Assembly (NCBI GenBank): GCA_016218715.1
Contig: JACRDG010000039.1
Location: 1-64,000, forward strand
Direction: 5' to 3'
DNA length: 64,000 nucleotides
Source of the DNA: Desulfomonile tiedjei
Lineage (GTDB): Bacteria > Desulfobacterota > Desulfomonilia > Desulfomonilales > Desulfomonilaceae
Under the pieces are notes generated by a model. The model had not been told where the DNA came from. It saw only the letters and a program-made list of their open reading frames with translations, and ran no database searches. Within the stretch, counting starts at the first letter, position 1. Each line of letters begins with the position of its first letter. A program made the position numbers and the translations under genes. Below are positions 43,267 to 51,183 of the stretch, piece by piece.

Positions 43267-45162
43267 ATGGCCGTATGGGATCCTAAGAAAGGCGTTCTGT
43301 ACCACGAGTTCAACAAGTGGAACAAGGAGCGGTTCCTCCGGGAAGTCAAGGAGCCGAATCTCCTCAGAAATATCTTCCCGTATTCCGAAGTGCCCAAGGT
43401 GGATTTCGATTTTGCCATTCTCCCCATTAACCCCGCGCGAAATTTCCTCATCACCGACACAACTTTCCGCGACGGGCAACAGGCCAGACCGCCGTTTACG
43501 GTCGATCAGATCGTCGCACTCTTCGATCTTCTGCACAGGCTTTCCGGCCCTCGGGGAATCATTCGCCAGTCGGAATTCTTTCTGTACACGAAGAAAGATC
43601 GCGAAGCGGTGGCGCGGTGCAAAGAGAAAGGGTACCAGTACCCCATTATTACCGGCTGGATCAGGGCCAACAAGAAGGACCTCCCCGCAGTACGGGCCGC
43701 GGGACTGGAAGAGACCGGTATCCTGACGTCGGTGTCCGACTATCACGTTTTTCTCAAGATGGGGCTCGACCGCCGCAGGGCCATGGACAAGTACGTGGAC
43801 ATGGTTCGTGCCACGCTCGAGAAAGGGATCATTCCCCGGTGCCACTTCGAGGACGTGACCCGTGCGGACATCTACGGTTTCTGCGTTCCCCTCGCGCAGA
43901 AGCTCATGGAACTGCGCGAGCAATCGGGGATGGACGTCAAGATCCGTCTCTGCGACACCATGGGGTACGGAGTGACCTATCCCGGATCGGCGACCCCGAG
44001 GAGCGTTCCCAAGCTTATCCGCGCCATGATCGACGATGCCAACGTGCCGGAAGACCTCCTGGAATGGCATGGCCACAATGATTTCCACAAGGGGCTGAAT
44101 AACGCGGTCAGCGCGTGGTTGTACGGCTGCTGCGCGGTCAACGGCACGCTCCTCGGTATCGGTGAGAGAACCGGCAATACCCCCATCGAAGCCCTCATGA
44201 TCGAATACATGTCGCTGAAAGGTTCACGGGACGGCATGGACACGCTGGCTATCAAGGAGATGGCCCGGTACTTCGAGACAGAGCTGGGACACCACATTCC
44301 TGACAACTATCCGCTGGTCGGCAAGGCCTTCAACGCCACCAGCGCGGGAATTCACGCGGACGGCGTGCTGAAGAACGAGGAGATCTACAACATCTTCGAT
44401 ACCGCCAAGATCCTGGGTCGCCCGCCGGTCGTGAACGTTACGGACAAGTCGGGCCTCGCGGGGATCGCTCATTGGATAAACTCAAACCTGGATATGGTGG
44501 GTAAGGACGCAGTGGACAAGAACCACCCCGCGATCCAACGGATCAGCGAGGTGATCGGCAAGCAGTACGACGATGGACGCGTCACCGCGCTGTCGGACAA
44601 AGAGATGATCGCCCTGGTCAAGCGCTACATGCCTGAACTCTTCATCTCCGACTGGGATCGGATGAAGCTCATCGCGCGGGAGATGGCCTTCAAGATTGTG
44701 GAACGTTTCGCGATCGCTCCCGCCATGAGATCCGGCAAAGCGAAGGTCATGGAAAAGGCCATGTTCGAGTTCCTCAACCGCTATCCCTTCATCCAGTACT
44801 GTTACGTCGTGGACATGCAAGGGAAGAAGGTAACGGAAAACGTTACCGACATCGCGGACAGGGCCAAGTTCCTCACGTTCAAGGAAAAGGAAGACTTCTC
44901 CGACCGTCAGTGGTTCATCAAGCCCATCAAGGACGGAAAGGCCCACGTGCTGGGGCCGTTCACTTCACGGATAACCGGCGCGCTGTGTATTACGGTCTCC
45001 ACGTGCCTGCGGGACAAGAGCGACAAGATGATCGCGGTCTTCGGCGCGGACATCAGGCTGGAAGAACTGCTCAAGGTGGAACGCGAGCTCATGGAAGAGC
45101 ATGGAGTGGAATTCAGCGAAAACGATATCCGAAAACTGACCGAAAAATACCGCGATTCCTGA
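43267..45162 (+). CDS. DRE-TIM acyltransferase with C-terminal Cache domain; candidate Re-citrate synthase
   Basis: A 631-residue enzyme. Residues about 55-370 form a LeuA/homocitrate-synthase-type barrel: DTTFRDGQQ (about 64-72), metal-binding HGHND (268-272), and VNGTLLGIGERTGNTPIEAL. A LeuA-like linker follows, and residues about 498-625 form a Cache/PDC-like domain (FSDRQWFIKPIKDGK, SRITGALCITVS). Family knowledge: Re-type citrate synthases of Clostridium and Syntrophus belong to this superfamily, and a long form has been described in Syntrophus. The distance from leu genes, and TCA genes elsewhere in the window, favour citrate synthesis over leucine synthesis. It starts 17 bases after aspS and could be cotranscribed. 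Confidence 0.7.
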   Translation: MAVWDPKKGVLYHEFNKWNKERFLREVKEPNLLRNIFPYSEVPKVDFDFAILPINPARNFLITDTTFRDGQQARPPFTVDQIVALFDLLHRLSGPRGIIRQSEFFLYTKKDREAVARCKEKGYQYPIITGWIRANKKDLPAVRAAGLEETGILTSVSDYHVFLKMGLDRRRAMDKYVDMVRATLEKGIIPRCHFEDVTRADIYGFCVPLAQKLMELREQSGMDVKIRLCDTMGYGVTYPGSATPRSVPKLIRAMIDDANVPEDLLEWHGHNDFHKGLNNAVSAWLYGCCAVNGTLLGIGERTGNTPIEALMIEYMSLKGSRDGMDTLAIKEMARYFETELGHHIPDNYPLVGKAFNATSAGIHADGVLKNEEIYNIFDTAKILGRPPVVNVTDKSGLAGIAHWINSNLDMVGKDAVDKNHPAIQRISEVIGKQYDDGRVTALSDKEMIALVKRYMPELFISDWDRMKLIAREMAFKIVERFAIAPAMRSGKAKVMEKAMFEFLNRYPFIQYCYVVDMQGKKVTENVTDIADRAKFLTFKEKEDFSDRQWFIKPIKDGKAHVLGPFTSRITGALCITVSTCLRDKSDKMIAVFGADIRLEELLKVERELMEEHGVEFSENDIRKLTEKYRDS

Positions 45163-45191
45163 TCCCAAGCACCTTTCGAGAAGAAATATCG

Positions 45192-45223
45192 GGAGGAACC
45201 TTTTTGAAAAAGGGTTTCTCCCC
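45192..45223. terminator. Bidirectional terminator between convergent operons
   Basis: A 15-bp stem with two G-U pairs: GGGAGGAACCTTTTT (45192-45206) with AAAAAGGGTTTCTCCC (45208-45223). It lies between the end of the citrate synthase candidate and the end of dnaB, and is A/T-rich at the top of the stem. Same class as 51-84, 21487 and 55607. Confidence 0.7.
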
Positions 45224-45252
45224 AATATTGCTCCATTGAAGGCTACGTGGGA

Positions 45253-46644
45253 CTAGATATTGGACAGGATTGCGGCTTCGTCGGTAGTTTCGGGGACGTC
45301 TTCTCGCTGGGTGAGTGGATAGAAGCTTGAAAATTCCGCTTTGAAGTGGACCCGCACCATGCCGATGGGGCCGTTCCGCTGCTTGCCGATGATGATTTCG
45401 GCCTCGCCTTTCTTCGGATTGTCTTCGCTCTTGTTATAGACCTCGTCGCGGTAGATGAAGACGATCACGTCCGCGTCCTGCTCGATGGCACCGGATTCTC
45501 TCAAGTCCGCGAGCTGAGGCCGCTTGTTCGGTCTCTCCTCGACTTTGCGGTTCAACTGCGAGAGAGCGATGACCGGGACGGCCAATTCCTTTGCCAGCGC
45601 CTTCAGAGACCGCGAGATGTCCGAAATCTCTTTCTCCCGGGAATCGGACCTGAACGCGGCCCTCATGAGCTGCAGGTAATCCACCACGATCAGCCCGAGC
45701 CCTTTTTCCTTCTTGAGCCGCCGCGCTTTGGCTCGCAGCTCGAGCGTGTTGATCGCTGGGGTGTCGTCCACGAACAATGGCGCTTCCGAAAGATTTCCCA
45801 CCGCTAGGGTCAGGCGGCTCCAGTCATGGTCGCTCAGATAGCCGGTGCGAAGGCTCTTCAAGTTCACCTTGGCCTTGGAACAGAGCATCCTCAGGCCGAT
45901 CTGGTCCTTGCTCATTTCCAATGAGAATACGCCGACGGTAACTCCGTATTCAATCGCCGCGTTCACCGCCACGTTGAGCGCAAACGATGTCTTGCCCATG
46001 GACGGCCGCCCCGCGACGATGATCAGATCCGACGACTGGAATCCGGCGGTCATCTGATCCAGATCGTGGAAGCCCGACGGTACCCCGGTGACGTACGCCT
46101 TGCGCTCGTACAGGCGAGTTGCAGTCTCGAAGCTCTCTTTCATCAGCTCCTGGACGTGCACGAAGCCGGTTTGGATGCGCGCCTCACCGATTTCAAAGAT
46201 GATCCGTTCCGCGTCGTCCAGAAACTCGTCGATATTCGAGTGCTCTTCGTAGCAACGGGTGCTGATTTCCGTGGATGCGCTGATCAGCCGCCTGAGCACA
46301 GCCTTTTCTTTGACCTTGTAAGCGTAGTGGAGGATATTGGCCGCGCTCGGGACTGCATCGGCAAGGTCGGTGAGGAATGCGGGACCGCCGACTGTTTCCA
46401 AGACCCCCGTTTCTTTCAGAGATGCGGTGAGGGTGATCCAGTCGACGGGCTCGTTCCGATTGAACAAATCGGTTATTGCCCTGAAGACGATGCGATGGGC
46501 CTCCCGATGGAAGTCTTCGGTCGTAAGGAGGCCCATGACCTTCGACAACGCGTCGTTGTCGATGAGCAGCCCTCCAAGTACGGCCCTTTCCCCTTCAGGA
46601 AACTGGGGCGGGACCCGCAGTGCGCTGCTGGATTCAGTCGGCAC
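45253..46644 (-). CDS. dnaB: Replicative DNA helicase DnaB
   Basis: A hexameric helicase that unwinds the replication fork. The 463 residues have the N-terminal collar domain (AVLGGLLIDNDALSKVM), Walker A GRPSMGKTSFALN, Walker B LIVVDYLQLM, SQLNRKVEERPNKRPQLADLRES, and the arginine-finger region. No intein insertion is present. It overlaps the end of rplI by 11 bases, closing the rpsF-rpsR-rplI-dnaB operon. Confidence 0.97.
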   Translation of the reverse strand: MPTESSSALRVPPQFPEGERAVLGGLLIDNDALSKVMGLLTTEDFHREAHRIVFRAITDLFNRNEPVDWITLTASLKETGVLETVGGPAFLTDLADAVPSAANILHYAYKVKEKAVLRRLISASTEISTRCYEEHSNIDEFLDDAERIIFEIGEARIQTGFVHVQELMKESFETATRLYERKAYVTGVPSGFHDLDQMTAGFQSSDLIIVAGRPSMGKTSFALNVAVNAAIEYGVTVGVFSLEMSKDQIGLRMLCSKAKVNLKSLRTGYLSDHDWSRLTLAVGNLSEAPLFVDDTPAINTLELRAKARRLKKEKGLGLIVVDYLQLMRAAFRSDSREKEISDISRSLKALAKELAVPVIALSQLNRKVEERPNKRPQLADLRESGAIEQDADVIVFIYRDEVYNKSEDNPKKGEAEIIIGKQRNGPIGMVRVHFKAEFSSFYPLTQREDVPETTDEAAILSNI

Positions 46645-47101
46645 TCGCAGCCTCTTCCTCGGGTTTCACGATCACAGCAACAGCGGCCACCACTTCCGGG
46701 TGGAGACGGACCGAAGCCTTGTGCTCCCCGAGCCTCTTGATCGGCTCGGTCAGGGAGACGCGGCGCTTGTCGATCTCATATCCCTGTCCCTGGAGAGCTT
46801 CCGCAACGTCCGCGTTGGTCACGGAACCGAATAACCGAGCATCTTCGGCCCGGGAACGCCGGTAGAATACGAGCGTGATGCTCTTGAGTTGTTCTTCTTG
46901 AACCTGAGCTGCCTCTTTGGCCTTGGCGAGCTTTCGCTGCTTCGCTTCGATCAGGGTTCGGTAATAATTGAGGTTCTTGTCGGTCGCCGGACATGCCAAC
47001 TTTCTCGGCAATAAGTAGTTCCGGGCGTAACCGGCCTTGACGTTCACGGTCTGCCCGACAGTTCCGAGGTCGTCGATGTTGTCAAGGAGGATTACGTTCA
47101 T
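46634..47101 (-). CDS. rplI: 50S ribosomal protein L9
   Basis: A 155-residue two-domain protein: N-terminal rRNA-binding domain (MNVILLDNIDDLG, GYARNYLLPRKLA), long connecting helix, and C-terminal domain (RLFGSVTNADVAEAL). ATG 47101 starts the usual family N-terminus; the frame extends five codons further. A 220-base gap separates it from rpsR, where related genomes may have a membrane protein; none is seen here. Confidence 0.96.
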   Translation of the reverse strand: MNVILLDNIDDLGTVGQTVNVKAGYARNYLLPRKLACPATDKNLNYYRTLIEAKQRKLAKAKEAAQVQEEQLKSITLVFYRRSRAEDARLFGSVTNADVAEALQGQGYEIDKRRVSLTEPIKRLGEHKASVRLHPEVVAAVAVIVKPEEEAASAD

Positions 47102-47321
47102 GGTTTTGCTCCGCAATCTCGATGTCTGTGCGTTTCACAGGTGGTCTGATCGTCTTCGGTCGGCACGAGAGGCCCGAGCGATCGCCTGTCTCACGAACTC
47201 CCAAGGAATTCCCGATCGACTGACGACCGACGGCCCAGTCCGATACGAACCCGCGACCCAACCAGCCCCTCGCTCCGCATAATCAGTTTTCAGGCCGGGT
47301 TGTTCGGTTCCGCGGCGGCAC

Positions 47322-47564
47322 TTACCTCTTCGACACGGTGAATGGCAGGAGGGCTATGTTTCTGGCCCTCTTGATCGCCGTGGTCAGTTCCCGCTGATGC
47401 TTGGCGCAGTTACCCGAGATTCGCCTCGGTATGATCTTCCCGCGCTCGGTAATGAACGCTCTGAGGAGGTTCGGTTCCTTATAGTCCATTCTCAGCGATG
47501 AGTCCGCACAGAAGCGGCACACCTTGGTTCGAGGAAAGGAGCGGCGTTTCGGTGGCTTGCTCAT
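47322..47564 (-). CDS. rpsR: 30S ribosomal protein S18
   Basis: An 80-residue small-subunit protein, with the conserved [36 protein letters not shown] and [19 protein letters not shown]. It keeps both cysteines of the CxxC and the later Cys. Its ATG overlaps the rpsF stop by four bases, giving translational coupling that would keep S6:S18 stoichiometry. Confidence 0.98.
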   Translation of the reverse strand: MSKPPKRRSFPRTKVCRFCADSSLRMDYKEPNLLRAFITERGKIIPRRISGNCAKHQRELTTAIKRARNIALLPFTVSKR

Positions 47565-48199
47565 GATTGCTCTCCTTCCTTGGTAGATACCGTCTCGGTC
47601 GCAGGTTGGTCTTCGGTAAGAGGACCGGCTGCGGCAGGCTCAACCTCCTCAGCGGCTGGCTGCTCGGGAGCTGCTTCGGCCGCTGCGGGTTCCGCCGGGG
47701 CCGGCTCGGCAGCCTCCGTCGGGGCTTCCGGCGCCTCGGCTTCAGGGGCCACGGCCTCAGGCGCGACGGCCTCAGATGCTACGGCCTCAGGGGCCACGGT
47801 CTCGGGCGCCACGGCCTCGGGTGCCACGCTTTCAGGTGCTACAGCCTCAGGTGCTACAGCCTCAGGTGCTTCAACTGCCTTGGGGGCCGTCTTGAATGCT
47901 TCGAGATCTACCTCGGGGTCGAGCTTCACGCTGAGGAATTTCATAACCTCTTCCGAGATCTTGAACTGCCGCTCCAACTCGAAAATGAGTGCAGGCACGC
48001 CAACGTAGTCAAACAACACGTATCGTCCCTTGTCCTTCTTTTTCACGAGATAGGCCAGCCTCTTGATCCCCCAGTCTTCGATCTTGATGATCTCGCCACC
48101 GTGGCTCTTAACCACCTGGGTGTATCGGTCGCTGAAATTCCTGATATCGTCATCCGCCAGATCCGGGCTGAGGATGACTACAGTCTCATACCGCCTCAT
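47561..48199 (-). CDS. rpsF: 30S ribosomal protein S6 with long repetitive acidic tail
   Basis: S6 binds S18 on the 30S platform. Residues 1-100 are a normal S6 domain ([19 protein letters not shown] ... [20 protein letters not shown]). Residues about 105-212 are an added Ala/Pro/Glu/Val tail. At 111-160 it comprises decamers close to [10 protein letters not shown], with Ser and Thr variants. The total, 212 residues, is about twice the usual S6. The tail should be acidic and disordered and extend from the ribosome. Glu-rich S6 tails, added post-translationally in E. coli by RimK, are an interesting parallel. First gene of the rpsF-rpsR-rplI-dnaB operon. Confidence 0.96.
   Translation of the reverse strand: MRRYETVVILSPDLADDDIRNFSDRYTQVVKSHGGEIIKIEDWGIKRLAYLVKKKDKGRYVLFDYVGVPALIFELERQFKISEEVMKFLSVKLDPEVDLEAFKTAPKAVEAPEAVAPEAVAPESVAPEAVAPETVAPEAVASEAVAPEAVAPEAEAPEAPTEAAEPAPAEPAAAEAAPEQPAAEEVEPAAAGPLTEDQPATETVSTKEGEQS
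47720..47869 (-). repeat. In-frame 15-bp tandem repeats within rpsF
   Basis: Ten tandem 15-base units encode the pentapeptide series APEAV and its variants ([25 protein letters not shown]). Individual units differ mainly at third positions, which suggests age or selection against slippage. Confidence 0.85.
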
Positions 48200-48545
48200 G
48201 GGTTCTCCTTTCGGGTTTCAAGCCCATTTCGGGCAAGGAGTAGTAGAAACAAACACCATACCAAAGATGGGAGGATTTTCAAGAAGAAAAACCGCGGGGC
48301 GGAGTAAACATTCAGTAACGGGAGGGAAAAACCTGTTTCCAGGAGCCCAACGCTGTCGGCGCAAGGACAATCCCTTGCTCCCGCGTCGTCACCCCAGCGA
48401 AGGCCGGAGTTCAGTTCCGCGTCCCGCGGGATTGGATGACCTGGATTTCAGCCTCCACCGGAATGACGCGCGAGAAACTCCTTACTTTGGTGGTCCAAAT
48501 AGAGCATGCACTTGGCCCGCGTGGCCGCGCCGATGGAACGGCCAT
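48200..48545. repeat. Gap with inverted family 1 repeat (48387-48468)
   Basis: The copy runs CGTCACCCCAGCGAAGGCCG to CACCGGAATGACG, in the opposite orientation to the other four. The rpsF promoter should also lie in this gap, near 48200-48300, but I cannot assign it with confidence. No gene is seen. Confidence 0.6.
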
Positions 48546-49001
48546 CTACCGCTTGTCCATCGCTCTGCATCCTTGGCAGTACCAGACTTTCTCCCTGATG
48601 AAGAAGAACAGGATCCCCAGACCCACGAAGATGGATCCGACGTAATACGCGGCAGGCAGAGCAAACTTGACCGACCACGGGACCTGATAGAAATTCGTCG
48701 CCATCCCGTAGACAAACATGAGCAAGCCACCGAGGACGATCACCGCGAAGGACGCAAACGGTGACAGGATCATTCGGGTGGACTTCTTCATGATCCGGCC
48801 GCACGAGGTGCATATCTTACCGCGTCCTCCTCCGGCCGCGTCGTACAATCCCGACGGATCTCCGGCCGGAATTCCCGCGCCGCGGGGCGAGGGTCCGGGG
48901 CCTCCATTGGTCATGGCAGAGGCGTTCGGAATTCCTTGAGCCGCTGCCGGCCTCCGCGGAGCATTTGTGCTCGGGAGCGAAGTATTCCTGATCCGATCCA
49001 T
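48546..49001 (-). CDS. Membrane protein with zinc ribbon split around a hydrophobic hairpin
   Basis: About 151 residues. The first 60 are Pro/Gly/Ala-rich and probably disordered. Then CTSCG at about residue 63, two transmembrane helices (FAVIVLGGLLMFVYGMA and YYVGSIFVGLGILFFFI), and CQGC near the C-terminus. The two CxxC pairs flank the helices, so both lie on the same side and could form one zinc site. ATG 49001 has AGGAG seven bases upstream. I do not recognise the family. It is isolated between the rpsF and atp operons. Confidence 0.6.
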   Translation of the reverse strand: MDRIRNTSLPSTNAPRRPAAAQGIPNASAMTNGGPGPSPRGAGIPAGDPSGLYDAAGGGRGKICTSCGRIMKKSTRMILSPFASFAVIVLGGLLMFVYGMATNFYQVPWSVKFALPAAYYVGSIFVGLGILFFFIREKVWYCQGCRAMDKR

Positions 49002-49317
49002 GCCCGGCTCCTGGAAACTTTCTCGGTCTCTCGTCTGCTTTATGGGGCCTTCCATTGCTCTTCCCGCAGGAAAGGGGTTGGACAATTTCACACGCGTTTC
49101 CTTTTACCAACCGCACGAGCAGTCGAGGGGGAGACTCCTCGCGGCGCAGGGTGGTTCTGTCGCACGGTGGCGGTCGCTCAAGTCGCGCACCTCTCGCGAT
49201 CGGGCCGCGATGGTAACAAAACCTCAGGGAAAGTCAATTCGGGGTATTGAGATCTTGGGCTGGAAACTCCGCGACGGCGAACCGTCGCGGAGCGAACCGT
49301 CAAGAAGTGAAAACGTC
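49002..49317. other. Gap after the atp operon with a terminator
   Basis: Contains the hairpin at 49267-49292 and otherwise no recognisable gene or repeat. Confidence 0.5.
49267..49292 (-). terminator. Terminator of the F0 operon
   Basis: CTCCGCGACGG and CCGTCGCGGAG form a perfect 11-bp stem. On the leftward strand the loop is TTCG, a stable tetraloop, and the stem is followed by TTTCC. It lies 25 bases past the atpE stop. Confidence 0.75.
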
Positions 49318-49647
49318 CTACTTGATGTACGGGTTACCGAAAAGCAGGATCAGTGCGACAACCAGTGCGTAAATGGTCAGAGACTCGATCATGGCCAGAC
49401 CGATGATCATGGTGGTCAGGATCCTACCGCCGGCTTCGGGATTGCGCGAGGTGCCCTCGCACGCGCCGCCGATAGCGGTCCCCATTCCGATGCCGCTTCC
49501 GATTGCGCCGAGTCCGATGGCCAGGCCAGCGGCCAGAACCGTGTACTGAATCATCATCGCCTTGCCGGCATCGGCCTGTGCAAAAGCCACACCGGAAATC
49601 AGCATGATGCCAAGAATCATCAATCCAGCGATTACTACTCTCTTCAT
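49318..49647 (-). CDS. atpE: ATP synthase F0 subunit c
   Basis: The c-ring subunit, 109 residues. The extra N-terminal part ([23 protein letters not shown]) looks like a cleavable signal peptide, seen in some bacterial c subunits. The hairpin follows: [30 protein letters not shown] and [23 protein letters not shown], with the ion-binding Glu in MIES. Of the Na+-type signature, the Glu-Ser pair and Tyr are present, but the Gln of the first helix is replaced (GIGMG), so Na+ coupling is not supported. AGGAGG lies nine bases before ATG 49647. Confidence 0.95.
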   Translation of the reverse strand: MKRVVIAGLMILGIMLISGVAFAQADAGKAMMIQYTVLAAGLAIGLGAIGSGIGMGTAIGGACEGTSRNPEAGGRILTTMIIGLAMIESLTIYALVVALILLFGNPYIK

Positions 49648-49674
49648 GGACAAAAACCTCCTAGTGATCGGATA

Positions 49675-50397
49675 TCAGTGAGCCTCTTCCATGGCACCCG
49701 TGATGTACATCATGGTCAGCATGATGAAGACCAGCGTTTGAATGAAAGAGGTGAACACTTGCAGCACCATCATAGGCAACGGCACGAGGTAAGGAACGAG
49801 GAGCGTCAGAATGATAATGGCGAGGTCCTCACCCATGATGTTGCCGAAAAGACGGAAGCTCAGTGAAAGGACGCGGCTGAGGTGGCCGATAATCTCGATG
49901 GGGAGCATCAGCGGTATCAGCCACGATACCGGGCCGAGGAAATGCTTGACGTACTTGGCCCCGTGCTCTCTGAGCCCGACGTAGTGGGTTACCACGAACG
50001 CGGTGAGGGCCAACGAAAGCGTCGTATTGAGATTATTCGTGGCGGACTGGAACCACGGGAGTATGCCGATCAGGTTGCATGCCAGAATGTACAAAGCCAA
50101 CGACGCGATCAGCGGGAAATAGGGCCGGCCGTGTTCCCCCATGGTCTGCACCACGAGGTCTTCCAGGGTCGACACCACCACCTCCCAGAAATTCTGCGAT
50201 CCGCGGGGCACGAGTTCCAATTTGTTCTTCACGATCACGGCTGCGATGACGAGGACGAGCATCGTGATCCAGGTGTTGAGCACGTTGTTGAGGTCCGCGT
50301 GGGTGACCCCGTACTTGTCCCAGAAGGCTCCCATGGAATGGAGCGCCGGATTGGAGATGATGTCCGTTAGGACTGGTGGATGGATGTCCGCAGACAT
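49675..50397 (-). CDS. atpB: ATP synthase F0 subunit a
   Basis: The stator subunit forming the ion half-channels, 240 residues with five or six transmembrane helices. The essential Arg is in LSLSFRLFGNIMGED, and the conserved C-terminal helix has FIQTLVFIMLTMMYI. It begins four bases after atpI ends, with GGAGG overlapping the atpI 3' end, and precedes atpE by 27 bases. The rest of the ATP synthase genes (atpF and F1) are not in the window. Confidence 0.96.
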   Translation of the reverse strand: MSADIHPPVLTDIISNPALHSMGAFWDKYGVTHADLNNVLNTWITMLVLVIAAVIVKNKLELVPRGSQNFWEVVVSTLEDLVVQTMGEHGRPYFPLIASLALYILACNLIGILPWFQSATNNLNTTLSLALTAFVVTHYVGLREHGAKYVKHFLGPVSWLIPLMLPIEIIGHLSRVLSLSFRLFGNIMGEDLAIIILTLLVPYLVPLPMMVLQVFTSFIQTLVFIMLTMMYITGAMEEAH

Positions 50398-50400
50398 AGA

Positions 50401-50784
50401 TCAGGCCTCCTCTGGTCGTCTATTGGCGAGATAGATCAAAACGAGCATCACGAAAAGCCCCGCGGGGACCACCGACAAGCCGCAGACCAGCCCGATCGGG
50501 TCGACGCGGAGCACCGCTATGACAAGGTACAGGCAAATCCCAAGCAGGATCAGCCTGACATAAAATCCACCCAGCAACGAAGCCGTGACGCGGCTCTTGT
50601 TGGGAAAATCAGCCCTCTTGGTACGCCGGGCAGAAGCGGCCGAATTGACCAGAACGAGCGCACCGCCGATCCCGTACCCCACCATGAAGGTGGCCGGGGC
50701 CAGAACCAGGCATGCTATCAGCCCGACGAGATAAACCGCCGCGGAGATTCCGAACCAGATCCCGGGAATGCTCTCGAACCTCAT
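50401..50784 (-). CDS. atpI: ATP synthase subunit I-like protein
   Basis: A 127-residue membrane protein with four predicted helices (VYLVGLIACLVLA, FMVGYGIGGALVLVNSA, LLGGFYVRLILLGICLYLVI, VVPAGLFVMLVLIYLA). Position between atpZ and atpB and the basic loop RRTKRADF match the AtpI family, which helps c-ring assembly or Mg2+ handling. It overlaps atpZ by four bases (ATGA). Confidence 0.8.
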   Translation of the reverse strand: MRFESIPGIWFGISAAVYLVGLIACLVLAPATFMVGYGIGGALVLVNSAASARRTKRADFPNKSRVTASLLGGFYVRLILLGICLYLVIAVLRVDPIGLVCGLSVVPAGLFVMLVLIYLANRRPEEA

Positions 50785-51020
50785 TTACCCTTCGTGTCCT
50801 CGTGAGTCCGCAACTGCTTCCGGACTTCCATCCAGACGTTACGCCCCGCGGCTGCAAGTCCCATAAAGAAAAAGATGATACTTAACCAGGGGAAGGTGCC
50901 CAGCTTGCCATCGAGCCAATACCCGATGAAGGCACCAATGAAAATTGCGAAGACGATGGACGCACCCAACTGGAGGGAGTCGCCGACTGTCCTCCACGTT
51001 GTTATGACCTTCTTCTTCAC
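50781..51020 (-). CDS. atpZ: AtpZ/AtpI-family small membrane protein
   Basis: A 79-residue protein with two helices (LGASIVFAIFIGAFIGYWLD and WLSIIFFFMGLAAAGRNVW) separated by the short GKLGTFP turn, the pattern of AtpZ (formerly AtpQ/DUF). AtpZ and AtpI together assist F0 assembly. It starts at GTG 51020, first in a four-gene F0 operon, with a perfect -35 hexamer upstream. Confidence 0.85.
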   Translation of the reverse strand: MKKKVITTWRTVGDSLQLGASIVFAIFIGAFIGYWLDGKLGTFPWLSIIFFFMGLAAAGRNVWMEVRKQLRTHEDTKGK

Positions 51021-51030
51021 AGAGATACAC

Positions 51031-51060
51031 CCGATACCAGAAAATGGGACGAGCTGTCAA
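51031..51060 (-). promoter_or_regulatory. Promoter for atpZIBE
   Basis: On the leftward strand TTGACA (51060-51055) is followed after 18 bases by TATCGG (51036-51031), a weak -10. It precedes the GTG at 51020 very closely, so the leader would be very short or absent. Confidence 0.5.
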
Positions 51061-51183
51061 GTCATTAAACTGAGCGAGCCCGTTTCATCATAGCCCAAGC
51101 TTCAATTGACTGCACGGGTAAAGCGATGATAAGCTCGGAAAAATTTCCCAGTCCGCATACAGACAACCTTATTGTTGGGGCCC

